DNA of 64,000 bases from Streptomyces sp. F63 (lineage in GTDB: Bacteria > Actinomycetota > Actinomycetes > Streptomycetales > Streptomycetaceae): NCBI RefSeq assembly GCF_018070345.1, contig NZ_JAGPXX010000020.1, forward strand, positions 1 to 64,000, given 5' to 3'. A program made the translations under genes and the position numbers. Below the pieces are notes generated by a model. The model ran no database searches and was not told where the DNA came from. It saw only the letters and a list, made by a program, of their open reading frames with translations. Below are positions 1-7,623 of this stretch, piece by piece. Numbering within the stretch: position 1 is the first letter of the stretch; every line of letters starts with the position of its first letter.

Positions 1-137
1 ATCGTGCGTGGCCCGACCCGCTGAGCCGGTACCGGCAACATCCCCTCACGGAACCAGCGATACGCGGTCTGCGGATGCACGCCCTGCGTCTTCGCCCATT
101 CCGTCAGATTCACGCTCTGACAACGACCCTCACTCAT
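1..137 (-). CDS. IS607-family recombinase TnpA, N-terminus (partial)
   Basis: The reverse strand reads from an ATG at 137 into the left edge, giving a MerR-like helix-turn-helix: NLTEWAKTQGVHPQTAYRWF, then REGMLPVPAQRVGPRT. This pattern (WAK.QGVHP.TAYRWFREG.LPVPA) is the recognition head of IS607-type serine recombinases, whose catalytic domain would lie outside the window. A GTG at 113 is an equally good start because family members usually begin at the residues NLTEW. No partner tnpB is visible. The gene runs away from the sugar-acid cluster, so an element end should fall between 138 and 309. A lone regulator with the same HTH cannot be excluded because the catalytic part is not seen. Confidence 0.7.
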   Translation of the reverse strand, partial: MSEGRCQSVNLTEWAKTQGVHPQTAYRWFREGMLPVPAQRVGPRT

Positions 138-309
138 ACATGGTTACGCTCACTTACCCGACTTCGAGGACCAGCAGATGGCGACCCCTCTCCGGACGCG
201 TCCAGCCCGTGGACGAATATCTGGCGGCCCTCTGCGCCGCCTCGCGGAGCGCGGATTCCGGACCTCCGGCCTGAGGCCCGGCCCGTGCCCCCGTCCGGCG
301 GCCGGGTGG

Positions 310-1131
310 TCAGTGCGGCCAGCGGGGCGGGTTGGTGCAGAAGTGGCCGCCCAGGTGGGCGTGGTCGGGGTCGGCCGGGTCGAGTCCGCCCTGTTCCGCG
401 AGGAGCTTCGCCGCGTACGGCTCCGAGTCGTCCCGCGGCTCGTAGCCCAGCGCCCGCGCGGAGGAGAGGTCCCACCACAGGCGGGTGTTGGCGGAGCTGC
501 CGTAGACGACGGTGTGGCCGACGTCCCGGGCGGTCAGTGCCGCGTGCAGCAGCCGGGCGGCGTCGGGCGGGCTCAGCCAGAGCGAGAGCATCCGCACCGT
601 GGTGGGCTCCGGGAAGCAGGAGCCGATGCGGACGGAGACGGTCTCGATGCCGTGCTTGTCCCAGTAGAGGGAGGCCAGGTCCTCGCCGAAGCACTTGGAG
701 AGGCCGTAGAAGGTGTCGGGCCGGTGGGGGGCCTCGACGGGCAGCGGCGCGGTGTCCTCGCCGGCCGGGCGGGGGAGGAAGCCGACGGCGTGGTTGCTGG
801 AGGCGAAGACCACGCGGCGCACGCCTTCCTCGCGGGCGGCCTCGTAGAGGTGGTAGGTGCCGCGGACGTTGGAGTCGAGGATCTTCTCGAAGGTGGATTC
901 GAGGGAGATCCCGGCGAGGTGGACGATGGCGTCGACGCCGCGGACCGCTTCGCGGAGCGCGTCCCGGTCGGCGAGGTCGGCCGTGATGGAGACGGTGCCG
1001 TCGGGGACGCCGGCTACGGGGACGCGGTCGAGCAGCCGGAGGGTGTAGCCGTACGGGGGCAGCAGGTCGCGCATCAGGGTGCCGAGGCCGCCGGCGGCGC
1101 CGGTGAGCAGGACGGTGCGGTCTGCGGGCAT
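310..1131 (-). CDS. udh: Uronate dehydrogenase-like NAD-dependent SDR
   Basis: A 273-residue extended SDR. The nucleotide motif TGAAGGLG lies at residues 10-17, the active-site serines at 111-112 (ASSNHAVGF) and the catalytic YGLSK at 142-146. The later segments IGS, R.LSLWLSP.DAARLL and YG.SANTRLWWD..SARALGY are those of bacterial uronate dehydrogenases (EC 1.1.1.203), which oxidise galacturonate or glucuronate to the aldarolactone. The ATG at 1131 was chosen over an upstream in-frame ATG because GAGGAG sits about eight bases before it and the Rossmann motif follows at once. It is divergent from the gene at 1374 and shares a control region with it. A pectate lyase and a semialdehyde dehydrogenase in the same cluster fit a uronate route. 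Substrate is inferred by family resemblance. Confidence 0.82.
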   Translation of the reverse strand: MPADRTVLLTGAAGGLGTLMRDLLPPYGYTLRLLDRVPVAGVPDGTVSITADLADRDALREAVRGVDAIVHLAGISLESTFEKILDSNVRGTYHLYEAAREEGVRRVVFASSNHAVGFLPRPAGEDTAPLPVEAPHRPDTFYGLSKCFGEDLASLYWDKHGIETVSVRIGSCFPEPTTVRMLSLWLSPPDAARLLHAALTARDVGHTVVYGSSANTRLWWDLSSARALGYEPRDDSEPYAAKLLAEQGGLDPADPDHAHLGGHFCTNPPRWPH

Positions 1132-1250
1132 GGCGGTGTCTCCTCGGGAGGGCGGCGGCCGGCGGGCCGGGGGCCGGTTCGGGGCGGACGTCGTGCGCAG
1201 CCGTGCGCGGCGGAGCGGGTGGGCGATCTCCGCGACAGACTCTGCCATCG

Positions 1251-1315
1251 CGCAGTAAGCGCTGTCATCCCCTCGTCGGCGCTCTCTTGACCGCCTTCGG
1301 GGCCCGTCCTAGCGT
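1251..1315 (+). promoter_or_regulatory. LacI-type operator copy 1 and promoter for the gene at 1374
   Basis: TAAGCGCTGT at 1256-1265 is an imperfect copy of a LacI-family half-site palindrome. The block CGCAGTAAGCGCT, followed a few bases later by CCCCTCG and CGGCGC, recurs almost exactly at 6620-6646 before the ABC importer genes. Downstream lies a good promoter: TTGACC at 1287-1292, a 17-base spacer and TAGCGT at 1310-1315. The operator sits upstream of the -35 box. No LacI regulator is encoded in the window. Confidence 0.6.
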
Positions 1316-1373
1316 GACCGCTTCCGCGGACGGGTCCGCCGGCCGGACGGCCGGCGGCCGGTGAGGAGACGAC

Positions 1374-2582
1374 ATGCGAGCCTCGGCCTTTCTCTACCCC
1401 TGGGACGTGGTCGGCGATCCGTACGCCCCGGTGCGGGTGGCCCGGCTGGGGGTGCGGCAGGTGACGCTGGCCTCCGCCTACCACGCCACCCGGGCTCTGA
1501 CACCCCGTCATCCACGGCACCGGATCGTCACGGCACGGCACGCGGCGGTGCTCTACCCACCCGACCCGGTCCGCTGGTCGGGGCGCGCGCTGCGGCCGTA
1601 CGAGCAGCGGTGGACGGAGGGCCCCGACCCGTTCGGGGAGGCGGCGGAGGCGCTGGCCGGGGCGGGACTGGAGGTGCACAGCTGGGTGGTGCTGGCGCAC
1701 AACTCCCGGCTGGGCGAGGAGCATCCGGAGACCTCCGTGCGCAACGCCTACGGCGACCGGTATCCGTGGGCGCCCTGCATCGCCCGGCCCGAGGTGCGGG
1801 ACTACGCGGTCGCGCTGGCCGCCGAGGCCGCCGTGCGGCCGGGGGCGCGCGGCACCGAACTGGAGTCCTGCGGCTGGTACGGCCTGGCGCATCTGCACGC
1901 GCACGACAAGACGGCGGGGGTCGCGCTCGGCGGCGCGGGGCACTACCTGATGTCGCTCTGCTTCTGCGCGGTGTGCGAGGAGGGGTACGCCGGGGCGGGC
2001 GCCGATCCGGAGCGGCTGCGGGCCGCGGTGGTGACGGCCCTGGAACCGCTGTGGCGCGGGGAACCCGGACCGGAGACGGGACCGCCCGGCGACCGCGGGG
2101 CGGAGTGGGCGGCGGTGGAGAAGCTGCTCGGCGAGGAACCGGCGGACGCGACGCGCCGCTGGCGCACGGGGGTCGCGGACGCCTTCCGGCGGGCGGCGGT
2201 CGCGGCGGTGCGCCGGGCGGCGCGGCCGGGGTTCCGGGTGCTGCTGCACGCGGACCCGGCCTGGCACCGGTGCGGAGCCAACGCCGGCGCGGACCCGGCG
2301 GACCTGCTGGACGTCGCGGACGGTGCCGTGCTGCCCTGCGCGGGCGGTGCCGCGGGGCGGGTCGAACGGGCCGCCGTTCTGGGGCCGTTCGCCCGGGTGC
2401 GGACCGAAGGGGCCGTCCTCGCGGCGAACTTCGCGGTCGTCTCCGGTATGGGCGGCAGCCCGGGCACCCTGGCGGCGGACGCGGCCCATGCGGCGGAGCT
2501 GGGCGCGGACGAACTCCGGCTCTACCACGCCGGACTGGCCTCCGACACCGACCTCGCGCAGGTCCGGGCGGTGCTGGCCTGA
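1374..2582 (+). CDS. Uncharacterised protein of the sugar-acid cluster
   Basis: A 402-residue soluble protein with no signal peptide and no membrane segment. I do not recognise a named family. The sequence alternates hydrophobic beta-like runs and helices (FLYPWDVVGD, VRQVTLASAYH, VHSWVVLAHNS, GTELESCGWYGL), and several acidic, His and Trp residues cluster after strands, which suggests a TIM-barrel, glycoside-hydrolase-like fold. Distinct elements are HLHAHDKTAG near residue 165, a CFCAVCEEGY cysteine pair near 201-204, and a terminal LGADELRLYHAGL strand-helix. The start has GAGGAG about seven bases upstream. Its own LacI-type operator and promoter, and its divergence from the uronate dehydrogenase, suggest a role in processing imported oligosaccharide or sugar acid. 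That role is inference. Confidence 0.75.
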   Translation: MRASAFLYPWDVVGDPYAPVRVARLGVRQVTLASAYHATRALTPRHPRHRIVTARHAAVLYPPDPVRWSGRALRPYEQRWTEGPDPFGEAAEALAGAGLEVHSWVVLAHNSRLGEEHPETSVRNAYGDRYPWAPCIARPEVRDYAVALAAEAAVRPGARGTELESCGWYGLAHLHAHDKTAGVALGGAGHYLMSLCFCAVCEEGYAGAGADPERLRAAVVTALEPLWRGEPGPETGPPGDRGAEWAAVEKLLGEEPADATRRWRTGVADAFRRAAVAAVRRAARPGFRVLLHADPAWHRCGANAGADPADLLDVADGAVLPCAGGAAGRVERAAVLGPFARVRTEGAVLAANFAVVSGMGGSPGTLAADAAHAAELGADELRLYHAGLASDTDLAQVRAVLA

Positions 2583-2657
2583 ACCGGGGCGCGGGGCGGG
2601 GCGGTTGGCGTCCCCGGGTTCTCCGGGGACCGCGGAAAGCTCTTTCTGCGCGGGGCA

Positions 2658-2728
2658 TTGACGGGAGGGCGGTGCGGCCCTAACTTCATCGCGTCGTCCC
2701 TCGTATGTCATATATCAGACGCGATACG
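2658..2728 (+). promoter_or_regulatory. Promoter and probable autoregulatory operator of the FCD-GntR gene
   Basis: TTGACG at 2658-2663 and TAACTT at 2681-2686 are 17 bases apart, a good housekeeping-type promoter. Just downstream at 2702-2728 is an AT-rich patch with nested arms: CGTAT at 2702 facing ATACG at 2724, and GTC at 2707 facing GAC at 2718, around ATATAT. FCD-type GntR proteins often bind such short palindromes next to their own promoter. The placement after the -10 box would give repression. Confidence 0.5.
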
Positions 2729-2745
2729 CGAGATCGGAGAACGTC

Positions 2746-3456
2746 GTGGTCACCGTGCCCGGTCCGCTTTCCGCTACCCCGGCCCCGATCCCCTCCCGCA
2801 CGCAGGTCGTGCTGGAAGCGGTCAAGCACGGCATCCTCACCGGCCGGCTGAGCCCCGGCCAGCCGCTGGTGGAGACGGAGCTGGCACAGCGGTTCGGGGT
2901 CTCCAAGACCCCGGTCCGGGAGGCCCTGAAGACGCTCGCGGGCTCCGGACTCGTCGTCATGAACCAGTACAAGGGCGTCACCGTACGGACCGTGGACGCC
3001 GCCATGGCCCGGGAGGTGTACGACGTCCGGCTGCTGCTGGAACCGGAGGCGCTGCGCCGCTCGGTCCTCCGGGAGGCGTCGCTGGACGCGGCCCGGGAGG
3101 CCCTGGAGCGGGCCGACCACTCCTCCGACCGGGCCGACCGGAGCCTGGCCAACCGGGACTTCCACCGGGCGCTGTACCTGCCGTGCGGCAATCCGCTGCT
3201 GGCCCGGATGCTCGACGACCTGCGCGACCAGGCGGCCCTGGTGTCGGCGGTCGCCTGGGCGTCGGTGCCGTCCTGGGAGCGGGAGGCGCGCGAGCACCGG
3301 GAGATCCTGCGGACGGCGCTCGCGGGGGACGCGGACGGCGCGGCACGGCTGCTCCACGAGCACATCGGCTCCTTTGTGCGGCGGGCCTTCCCGGACGCCG
3401 TACCGGATCCGGCCGTACCGGATCCGGTGGCGCCGGAGCGGACCGCCGGTTCCTGA
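2746..3456 (+). CDS. GntR-family regulator with FCD domain
   Basis: A 236-residue regulator. Residues about 20-80 form the winged helix (ILTGRLSPGQPLVETELAQR, then FGVSKTPVREALKTLAGSGLV), typical of GntR proteins. Residues about 95-215 form an all-helical FCD effector domain with the expected polar metal/ligand residues (D.FH.AL, H..IL.A...GD, LL.EHI). FCD members usually respond to sugar acids or other small carboxylates, which suits this cluster. The GTG start has GGAG about ten bases upstream. It is encoded just before the DapA-family and IlvD-family genes on the same strand, but a 353-base gap separates it from them. The C-terminus carries a short repeat, VPDPAVPDPVAP. Confidence 0.88.
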   Translation: MVTVPGPLSATPAPIPSRTQVVLEAVKHGILTGRLSPGQPLVETELAQRFGVSKTPVREALKTLAGSGLVVMNQYKGVTVRTVDAAMAREVYDVRLLLEPEALRRSVLREASLDAAREALERADHSSDRADRSLANRDFHRALYLPCGNPLLARMLDDLRDQAALVSAVAWASVPSWEREAREHREILRTALAGDADGAARLLHEHIGSFVRRAFPDAVPDPAVPDPVAPERTAGS

Positions 3457-3809
3457 CCCGCGGCCCGGGCGGCGGCCGGCCGGCGACGGCCCCGCCCGGA
3501 CCGCGCGCAGCACCACCCCCGTACCGCACGACGACCGCATTACGGCAGAACCGCACCACGGCAGAACCGCATCACGGCCGTACCGGCCGGCGGCGGCCCC
3601 CGTCCGCCGGGCGCTACCCGGCCCGGCGCACGAACAGCACCCGCACCGCACCACCTCGCACCCGCACCACCCCGCACCGCACAGCACCGCACCGGCGGCC
3701 CGGCGCAGGAACATGCCGGCGGGCCGCCATCCAGGCCACGGGCCGCCCGCGCACCGGGGGCCCGGAGCACAGACCGCGGCACGCGCCGCGCACGGAAAGG
3801 GCGGACAGC
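3457..3809 (+). repeat. Repeat-bearing gap with a 16-bp tandem repeat, three copies
   Basis: The space between the GntR gene and the next gene holds no convincing ORF. At 3535-3582 there are three successive 16-base units of the form CCGCANNACGGCAGAA (the third ends CCGTA), followed by more degenerate ACCGCACC-type repetition up to about 3715. No clear promoter or terminator is visible, so it is open whether the genes at 3810 onward have their own start site here. Confidence 0.6.
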
Positions 3810-4712
3810 ATGGACCAGGCACGGCTGAAAGCGGCTCTCGCCGAGGTCGTGGCGATACCGGTGACGCCGTTCGACGCGGACGGCCGCGTCGAACGGGCGG
3901 CATACCGCGCGCTGCTGCGCCGGCTGCTCGACGGGGGAGTCGTCACCGTCACCCCGAACGGCAACACCGGGGAGTTCTACGCCCTGACCCCCGGGGAGCG
4001 GCGCACCGTCGTCGAGGACACCCTGGCGGAGACCGCCGGGCAGGCCACCGTCGTGGTCGGGGTCGGCCACGACGTGCCGACCGCCGTCGGCGCCGCCCGG
4101 CACGCGCGGGACTGCGGCGCCGAGATGGTGATGGTCCATCAGCCGGTGCACCCCTACGTGTCGCAGGACGGCTGGGTCGACTACCACCGCGCCATCGCCG
4201 AGGCGGTGCCCGAACTGGGCGTCGTCCCGTACATCCGCACCGAGCGGCTGGACGGGGAACGCATCGCCCGGCTCGGCGGGCTCTGCCCCAATGTGGTGGG
4301 CGTGAAGTACGCGGTGCCGGACGCCGCACGGTTCGCGGCCGTCGCCCGGGACGCGGGCCTGGACCGCTTCACCTGGGTCGCCGGGCTGGCCGAACTGTAC
4401 GCGCCGGCGTACTGGGCGGTGGGGGCCACCGGTTTCACCTCCGGCCTGGTCAATGTCGCCCCCCGGCTGTCGCTGGCGATGCTGGTGGCGCTGCGCGCCG
4501 GGGACTACGCCGCCGCCATGGCGGTCTGGGAGCGCGTACGGGAGTTCGAGGAGCTGCGCGCGGAGCGGCAGTCGGCGAACAACGTCAGCGTCGTCAAGGA
4601 GGCGATGGCCGTCCTCGGTCTCTGCCGGCGCGCGGTGCGGCCGCCCAGCCGGCCGCTGCCCGAGCCGGAACGCGGCCGGGTCGCCTCGCTGCTGGCGGGG
4701 TGGGACCTGTGA
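3810..4712 (+). CDS. DapA-family sugar-acid dehydratase/aldolase (KdgD-like)
   Basis: A 300-residue class I lyase of the dihydrodipicolinate synthase family. The Schiff-base lysine is Lys166 in VVGVKYAV, the conserved tyrosine is Tyr141 in VVPYIR, and the carboxylate-binding loop is NGNTGEFYAL near residue 50. Relatives split or dehydrate 2-keto-3-deoxy sugar acids. In the oxidative uronate route the homologue converts 5-keto-4-deoxyglucarate to 2,5-dioxovalerate; in the pentonate route another converts 2-keto-3-deoxypentonate to the same product. It is not lysine-pathway DapA by context. The ATG at 3810 has a purine-rich GAAAGG upstream. Its stop overlaps the GTG of the IlvD-family gene (GTGA), so the two are translationally coupled and probably act in succession. 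Exact substrate unknown. Confidence 0.82.
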   Translation: MDQARLKAALAEVVAIPVTPFDADGRVERAAYRALLRRLLDGGVVTVTPNGNTGEFYALTPGERRTVVEDTLAETAGQATVVVGVGHDVPTAVGAARHARDCGAEMVMVHQPVHPYVSQDGWVDYHRAIAEAVPELGVVPYIRTERLDGERIARLGGLCPNVVGVKYAVPDAARFAAVARDAGLDRFTWVAGLAELYAPAYWAVGATGFTSGLVNVAPRLSLAMLVALRAGDYAAAMAVWERVREFEELRAERQSANNVSVVKEAMAVLGLCRRAVRPPSRPLPEPERGRVASLLAGWDL

Positions 4713-6493
4713 CCGGCGGCCCCGGCAACGCCGGCGCGGCCGCGGACGGCGCCGCCCGGCCCGAACGGGGGCGCGGCCCGGAGGAGCTGCGCAGCCACGC
4801 CTGGTACGGCACCGGGGGCCTGCGCGCCTTCAGCCACCGGGCCCGCACCCGGCAGCTCGGCTACCTCCCCGAGGAACACCTGGGCAAACCGGTCGTCGCG
4901 GTCCTCAACACCTGGAGCGACATCAACCCCTGCCACCAGCACCTGCGCGAGCGGGCCGGGGCCGTGAAGCGGGGCGTCTGGCAGGCGGGCGGTTTCCCGC
5001 TGGAGTTCCCGGTGGCCACGCTCTCGGAGACCTTCCAGAAGCCGACGCCCATGCTCTACCGGAATCTGCTGGCGATGGAGACCGAGGAGCTGCTGCGCTC
5101 CTACCCGGTGGACGGCGCCGTGCTCATGGGCGGCTGCGACAAGACCACCCCGGCGCTGCTGATGGGGGCCGCCTCCGCCGGGCTGCCCGCCGTCTTCGTC
5201 CCGGCCGGGCCGATGCTGCGCGGTCACTGGCGCGGCGAGACCCTCGGCTCCGGCACCGACATGTGGAAGTACTGGGACGACAAGCGCGCCGGGCTCATCG
5301 GCGACCGCGAACTGGCCGAACTGGAGTGCGGGCTGGCCCGTTCGCCGGGCCACTGCATGACCATGGGCACCGCCTCCACCATGACGGCCGTCGCCGAGGT
5401 CCTCGGGGTGACCGTGCCCGGTGCCTCCTCGATCCCCGCCGTGGACTCCGGGCACAGCCGGATGGCCGCCGCCGCCGGGCGCCTCGCCGTCGACCTGGTG
5501 CGGCGGGACCTGCGGTTGCCCGAGATCCTGACCCGCGAGGCGTACGAGGACGCGATCACGACCGCCGTGTCACTCGGCGGCTCGACCAACGCCATCATCC
5601 ATCTGATCGCGATGGCCGGCCGCTCGGGCGTGAAGCTCACCCCGGACGACTTCGACACCATCGCCCGGCGGGTGCCCGTCCTCGCCAACCTCCGCCCCGG
5701 CGGGGCGTATCTGATGGAGGACTTCCACTACGCGGGCGGGCTGCCGGGCCTGCTGGGGCGGCTCGCCGAGGCCGGGCACCTCCACCTCGACCGGCCCACC
5801 GCCGCCCACACCACGCTGCGGCAGCAGATCGCCGGGGCGCTGGTCCACGACGACGACGTCATCCGCCCGGTGGACCGCCCGCTCGCTGCGGAGGGCGGTA
5901 TCGCCGTGCTGCGCGGCAACCTCGCCCCCGACGGGGCCGTGATCAAGCACATCGCCGCCGATCCCCGGCTGCTGCGGCACACCGGCCCCGCCGTCGTGTT
6001 CGACGACTACCGGCAGTTGCAGGAGCGGATCGACGATCCCGCGCTCGGCATCACCGCCGCCAGCGTGCTCGTGCTCCGCGGCTCCGGCCCGCTCGGCGGC
6101 CCCGGGATGCCCGAGTACGGGATGCTGCCGATCCCCGCGCATCTGCTCAAGGAGGGGGTGCGGGACATGGTGCGGCTCTCCGACGCCCGGATGAGCGGCA
6201 CCAGTTACGGCGCCTGCGTGCTGCACATCGCCCCGGAGTCGCACGCCGGCGGGCCGCTGGCCCTGGTCCGCACCGGGGATCCCGTCACCCTCGACGTGCC
6301 GGCGCGGCTGCTGCGCCTGGAGGTGGACGAGGCCGAACTCGCCCGCCGCCGCGAGGCACTGCGGCCGTCGCCGGACCGGTACGGGCGCGGCTACGGCGCG
6401 CTGTACCAGCGGCACATCACCCAGGCCGACACCGGCTGCGACTTCGACTTCCTGGCCCGGCCCGGCGAGGTCCCCGAACCCTACGCGGGCTAG
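4709..6493 (+). CDS. IlvD/Edd-family sugar-acid dehydratase
   Basis: A 594-residue iron-sulfur dehydratase. The cluster cysteines are in DINPCHQHL, MGGCDKTTP and RSPGHCMTMGTASTM, and the family segments GSGTDMWKYWDDKRAG, SLGGSTNAI, PGMPEYGMLPI and RLSDARMSGTSYG are all present. Together these match pentonate/hexonate dehydratases (L-arabonate-type) better than dihydroxyacid dehydratase IlvD or phosphogluconate dehydratase Edd. It would remove water from a sugar acid to give a 2-keto-3-deoxy acid, which the upstream DapA-family enzyme can process. The start is a GTG overlapping the previous stop. The first about 27 residues are Gly/Ala-rich and poorly conserved. Whether it takes an aldarate or a pentonate is not decided by the sequence. 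Confidence 0.85.
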   Translation: MTGGPGNAGAAADGAARPERGRGPEELRSHAWYGTGGLRAFSHRARTRQLGYLPEEHLGKPVVAVLNTWSDINPCHQHLRERAGAVKRGVWQAGGFPLEFPVATLSETFQKPTPMLYRNLLAMETEELLRSYPVDGAVLMGGCDKTTPALLMGAASAGLPAVFVPAGPMLRGHWRGETLGSGTDMWKYWDDKRAGLIGDRELAELECGLARSPGHCMTMGTASTMTAVAEVLGVTVPGASSIPAVDSGHSRMAAAAGRLAVDLVRRDLRLPEILTREAYEDAITTAVSLGGSTNAIIHLIAMAGRSGVKLTPDDFDTIARRVPVLANLRPGGAYLMEDFHYAGGLPGLLGRLAEAGHLHLDRPTAAHTTLRQQIAGALVHDDDVIRPVDRPLAAEGGIAVLRGNLAPDGAVIKHIAADPRLLRHTGPAVVFDDYRQLQERIDDPALGITAASVLVLRGSGPLGGPGMPEYGMLPIPAHLLKEGVRDMVRLSDARMSGTSYGACVLHIAPESHAGGPLALVRTGDPVTLDVPARLLRLEVDEAELARRREALRPSPDRYGRGYGALYQRHITQADTGCDFDFLARPGEVPEPYAG

Positions 6494-6620
6494 CGGCGCG
6501 CGCCGCGCCCCAGCCCCCGCCCCAGCCCCCGCCCCTGCTCCCGCGCAAGCCCGCGTCCCCGCCCCGTGCCGCCCCGCACCGTCCCGTCCCCGTCCCGCGA
6601 ACGGAGCCGCCGCACCCCGC

Positions 6621-6646
6621 GCAGTAAGCGCTTAACCCCTCGCCGG
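6621..6646 (+). promoter_or_regulatory. LacI-type operator copy 2, before the ABC importer genes
   Basis: TAAGCGCTTA at 6625-6634 is a perfect ten-base palindrome with the CG centre and AA..TT arms of LacI-family operators. Its flanks, GCGCAG before and CCCCTCGCCGGCGC after, repeat those at 1250-1282. It lies about 65 bases before the first permease start. No convincing -35/-10 pair is seen, and the preceding 100 bases are C-rich direct repeats. Confidence 0.65.
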
Positions 6647-6699
6647 CGCACCCCCTCCGACACCCGTACCGCTCGCCCCGCTCGACCGAAGGAGCAGTC

Positions 6700-7623
6700 A
6701 TGGCCCTCGCCGTGGCGAAAGAACCCCGCGGGACCGGCCGCCGCCGGGCGGGCGGCCCGGCCCGTCTCCCGTATCTGCTGATCTCACCGGCCGTGCTGCT
6801 CATGCTGGGCTTCCTGGCCTATCCCATGATCAGCGTCCTCTACTACAGCCTGCGGCACTACAACGTCACCAAGCCCTGGCGGAACGGCTTCGCCGGGCTC
6901 GACAACTTCTCCGCCCTCCTCGCCGACGACCTCTTCTGGCAGAGCCTGGTCTTCAGCGCCCAGTGGGTCGGCACCGAGGTCTCCCTCCAGCTCGCCCTGG
7001 GCCTGGCACTGGCGCTCATCGTCAACCAGACGTTCGTGGGCCGCGGCATCTCCCGGGCCCTGGTCTTCTCCCCCTGGGCCGTCTCCGGCGTGCTGACCAC
7101 CACCATCTGGATGCTGCTCTACAACCCGTCCACCGGGGTCAGCCGCTATCTGGCGGACGCCGGTGTCGGCTCGTACGGCACCTCGGTGCTCTCCGACCCC
7201 GGGACCGTCTTCTGGGCCGCCGTCCTCGCCGAACTCTGGCGCGGTGTCCCCTTCTTCGCCATCCTCATCCTGGCCGACCTGCAGTCCATCCCCCGGGATC
7301 TGTACGAGGCGGCCTCCGTCGACGGCGCCGGGCGGACGCGGCAGTTCCTGCACATCACCCTGCCGCACCTCAAGGACGCGATCGTCCTCTCCACCCTGCT
7401 GCGGGCGGTGTGGGAGTTCAACAACGTCGACCTGCTCTACACCCTCACCGGGGGCGGGCCGGCCGGCGCGACCACCACGCTGCCGCTCTACGTCGCCAAC
7501 ACCGGTATCCACGGTCACGACTTCGGCTATGCCTCCGCGCTCACCACCGTCGCGTTCGTGATCCTCCTCTTCTGCTCGATCCTCTACCTGCGGCTCAGCA
7601 AGTTCGGAGGCGACCGCTCATGA
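6700..7623 (+). CDS. Sugar ABC transporter permease, MalF/UgpA type
   Basis: A 307-residue inner-membrane permease with about six transmembrane segments, the first near residues 25-48 (LLISPAVLLMLGFLAYPMIS). The cytoplasmic EAA loop reads YEAASVDGAGRTRQFLHITL, the docking site for the ATPase. This is the MalF-like partner of a carbohydrate uptake CUT1 system. It begins an importer set with the second permease (ATGA overlap) and the lipoprotein at 9928. No ATPase gene is present, as is common in Streptomyces, where a shared MsiK-type ATPase serves many sugar importers. A GGAGCAG ribosome site precedes the ATG. The likely cargo is pectin or hemicellulose fragments or sugar acids, inferred from neighbours. 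Confidence 0.92.
   Translation: MALAVAKEPRGTGRRRAGGPARLPYLLISPAVLLMLGFLAYPMISVLYYSLRHYNVTKPWRNGFAGLDNFSALLADDLFWQSLVFSAQWVGTEVSLQLALGLALALIVNQTFVGRGISRALVFSPWAVSGVLTTTIWMLLYNPSTGVSRYLADAGVGSYGTSVLSDPGTVFWAAVLAELWRGVPFFAILILADLQSIPRDLYEAASVDGAGRTRQFLHITLPHLKDAIVLSTLLRAVWEFNNVDLLYTLTGGGPAGATTTLPLYVANTGIHGHDFGYASALTTVAFVILLFCSILYLRLSKFGGDRS

Noticed and set aside
75..1290. Long plus-strand open frames across the uronate dehydrogenase gene
   Set aside because: They are antisense shadows rich in Arg, Pro and Gly; the minus-strand frame has a complete, motif-bearing SDR.
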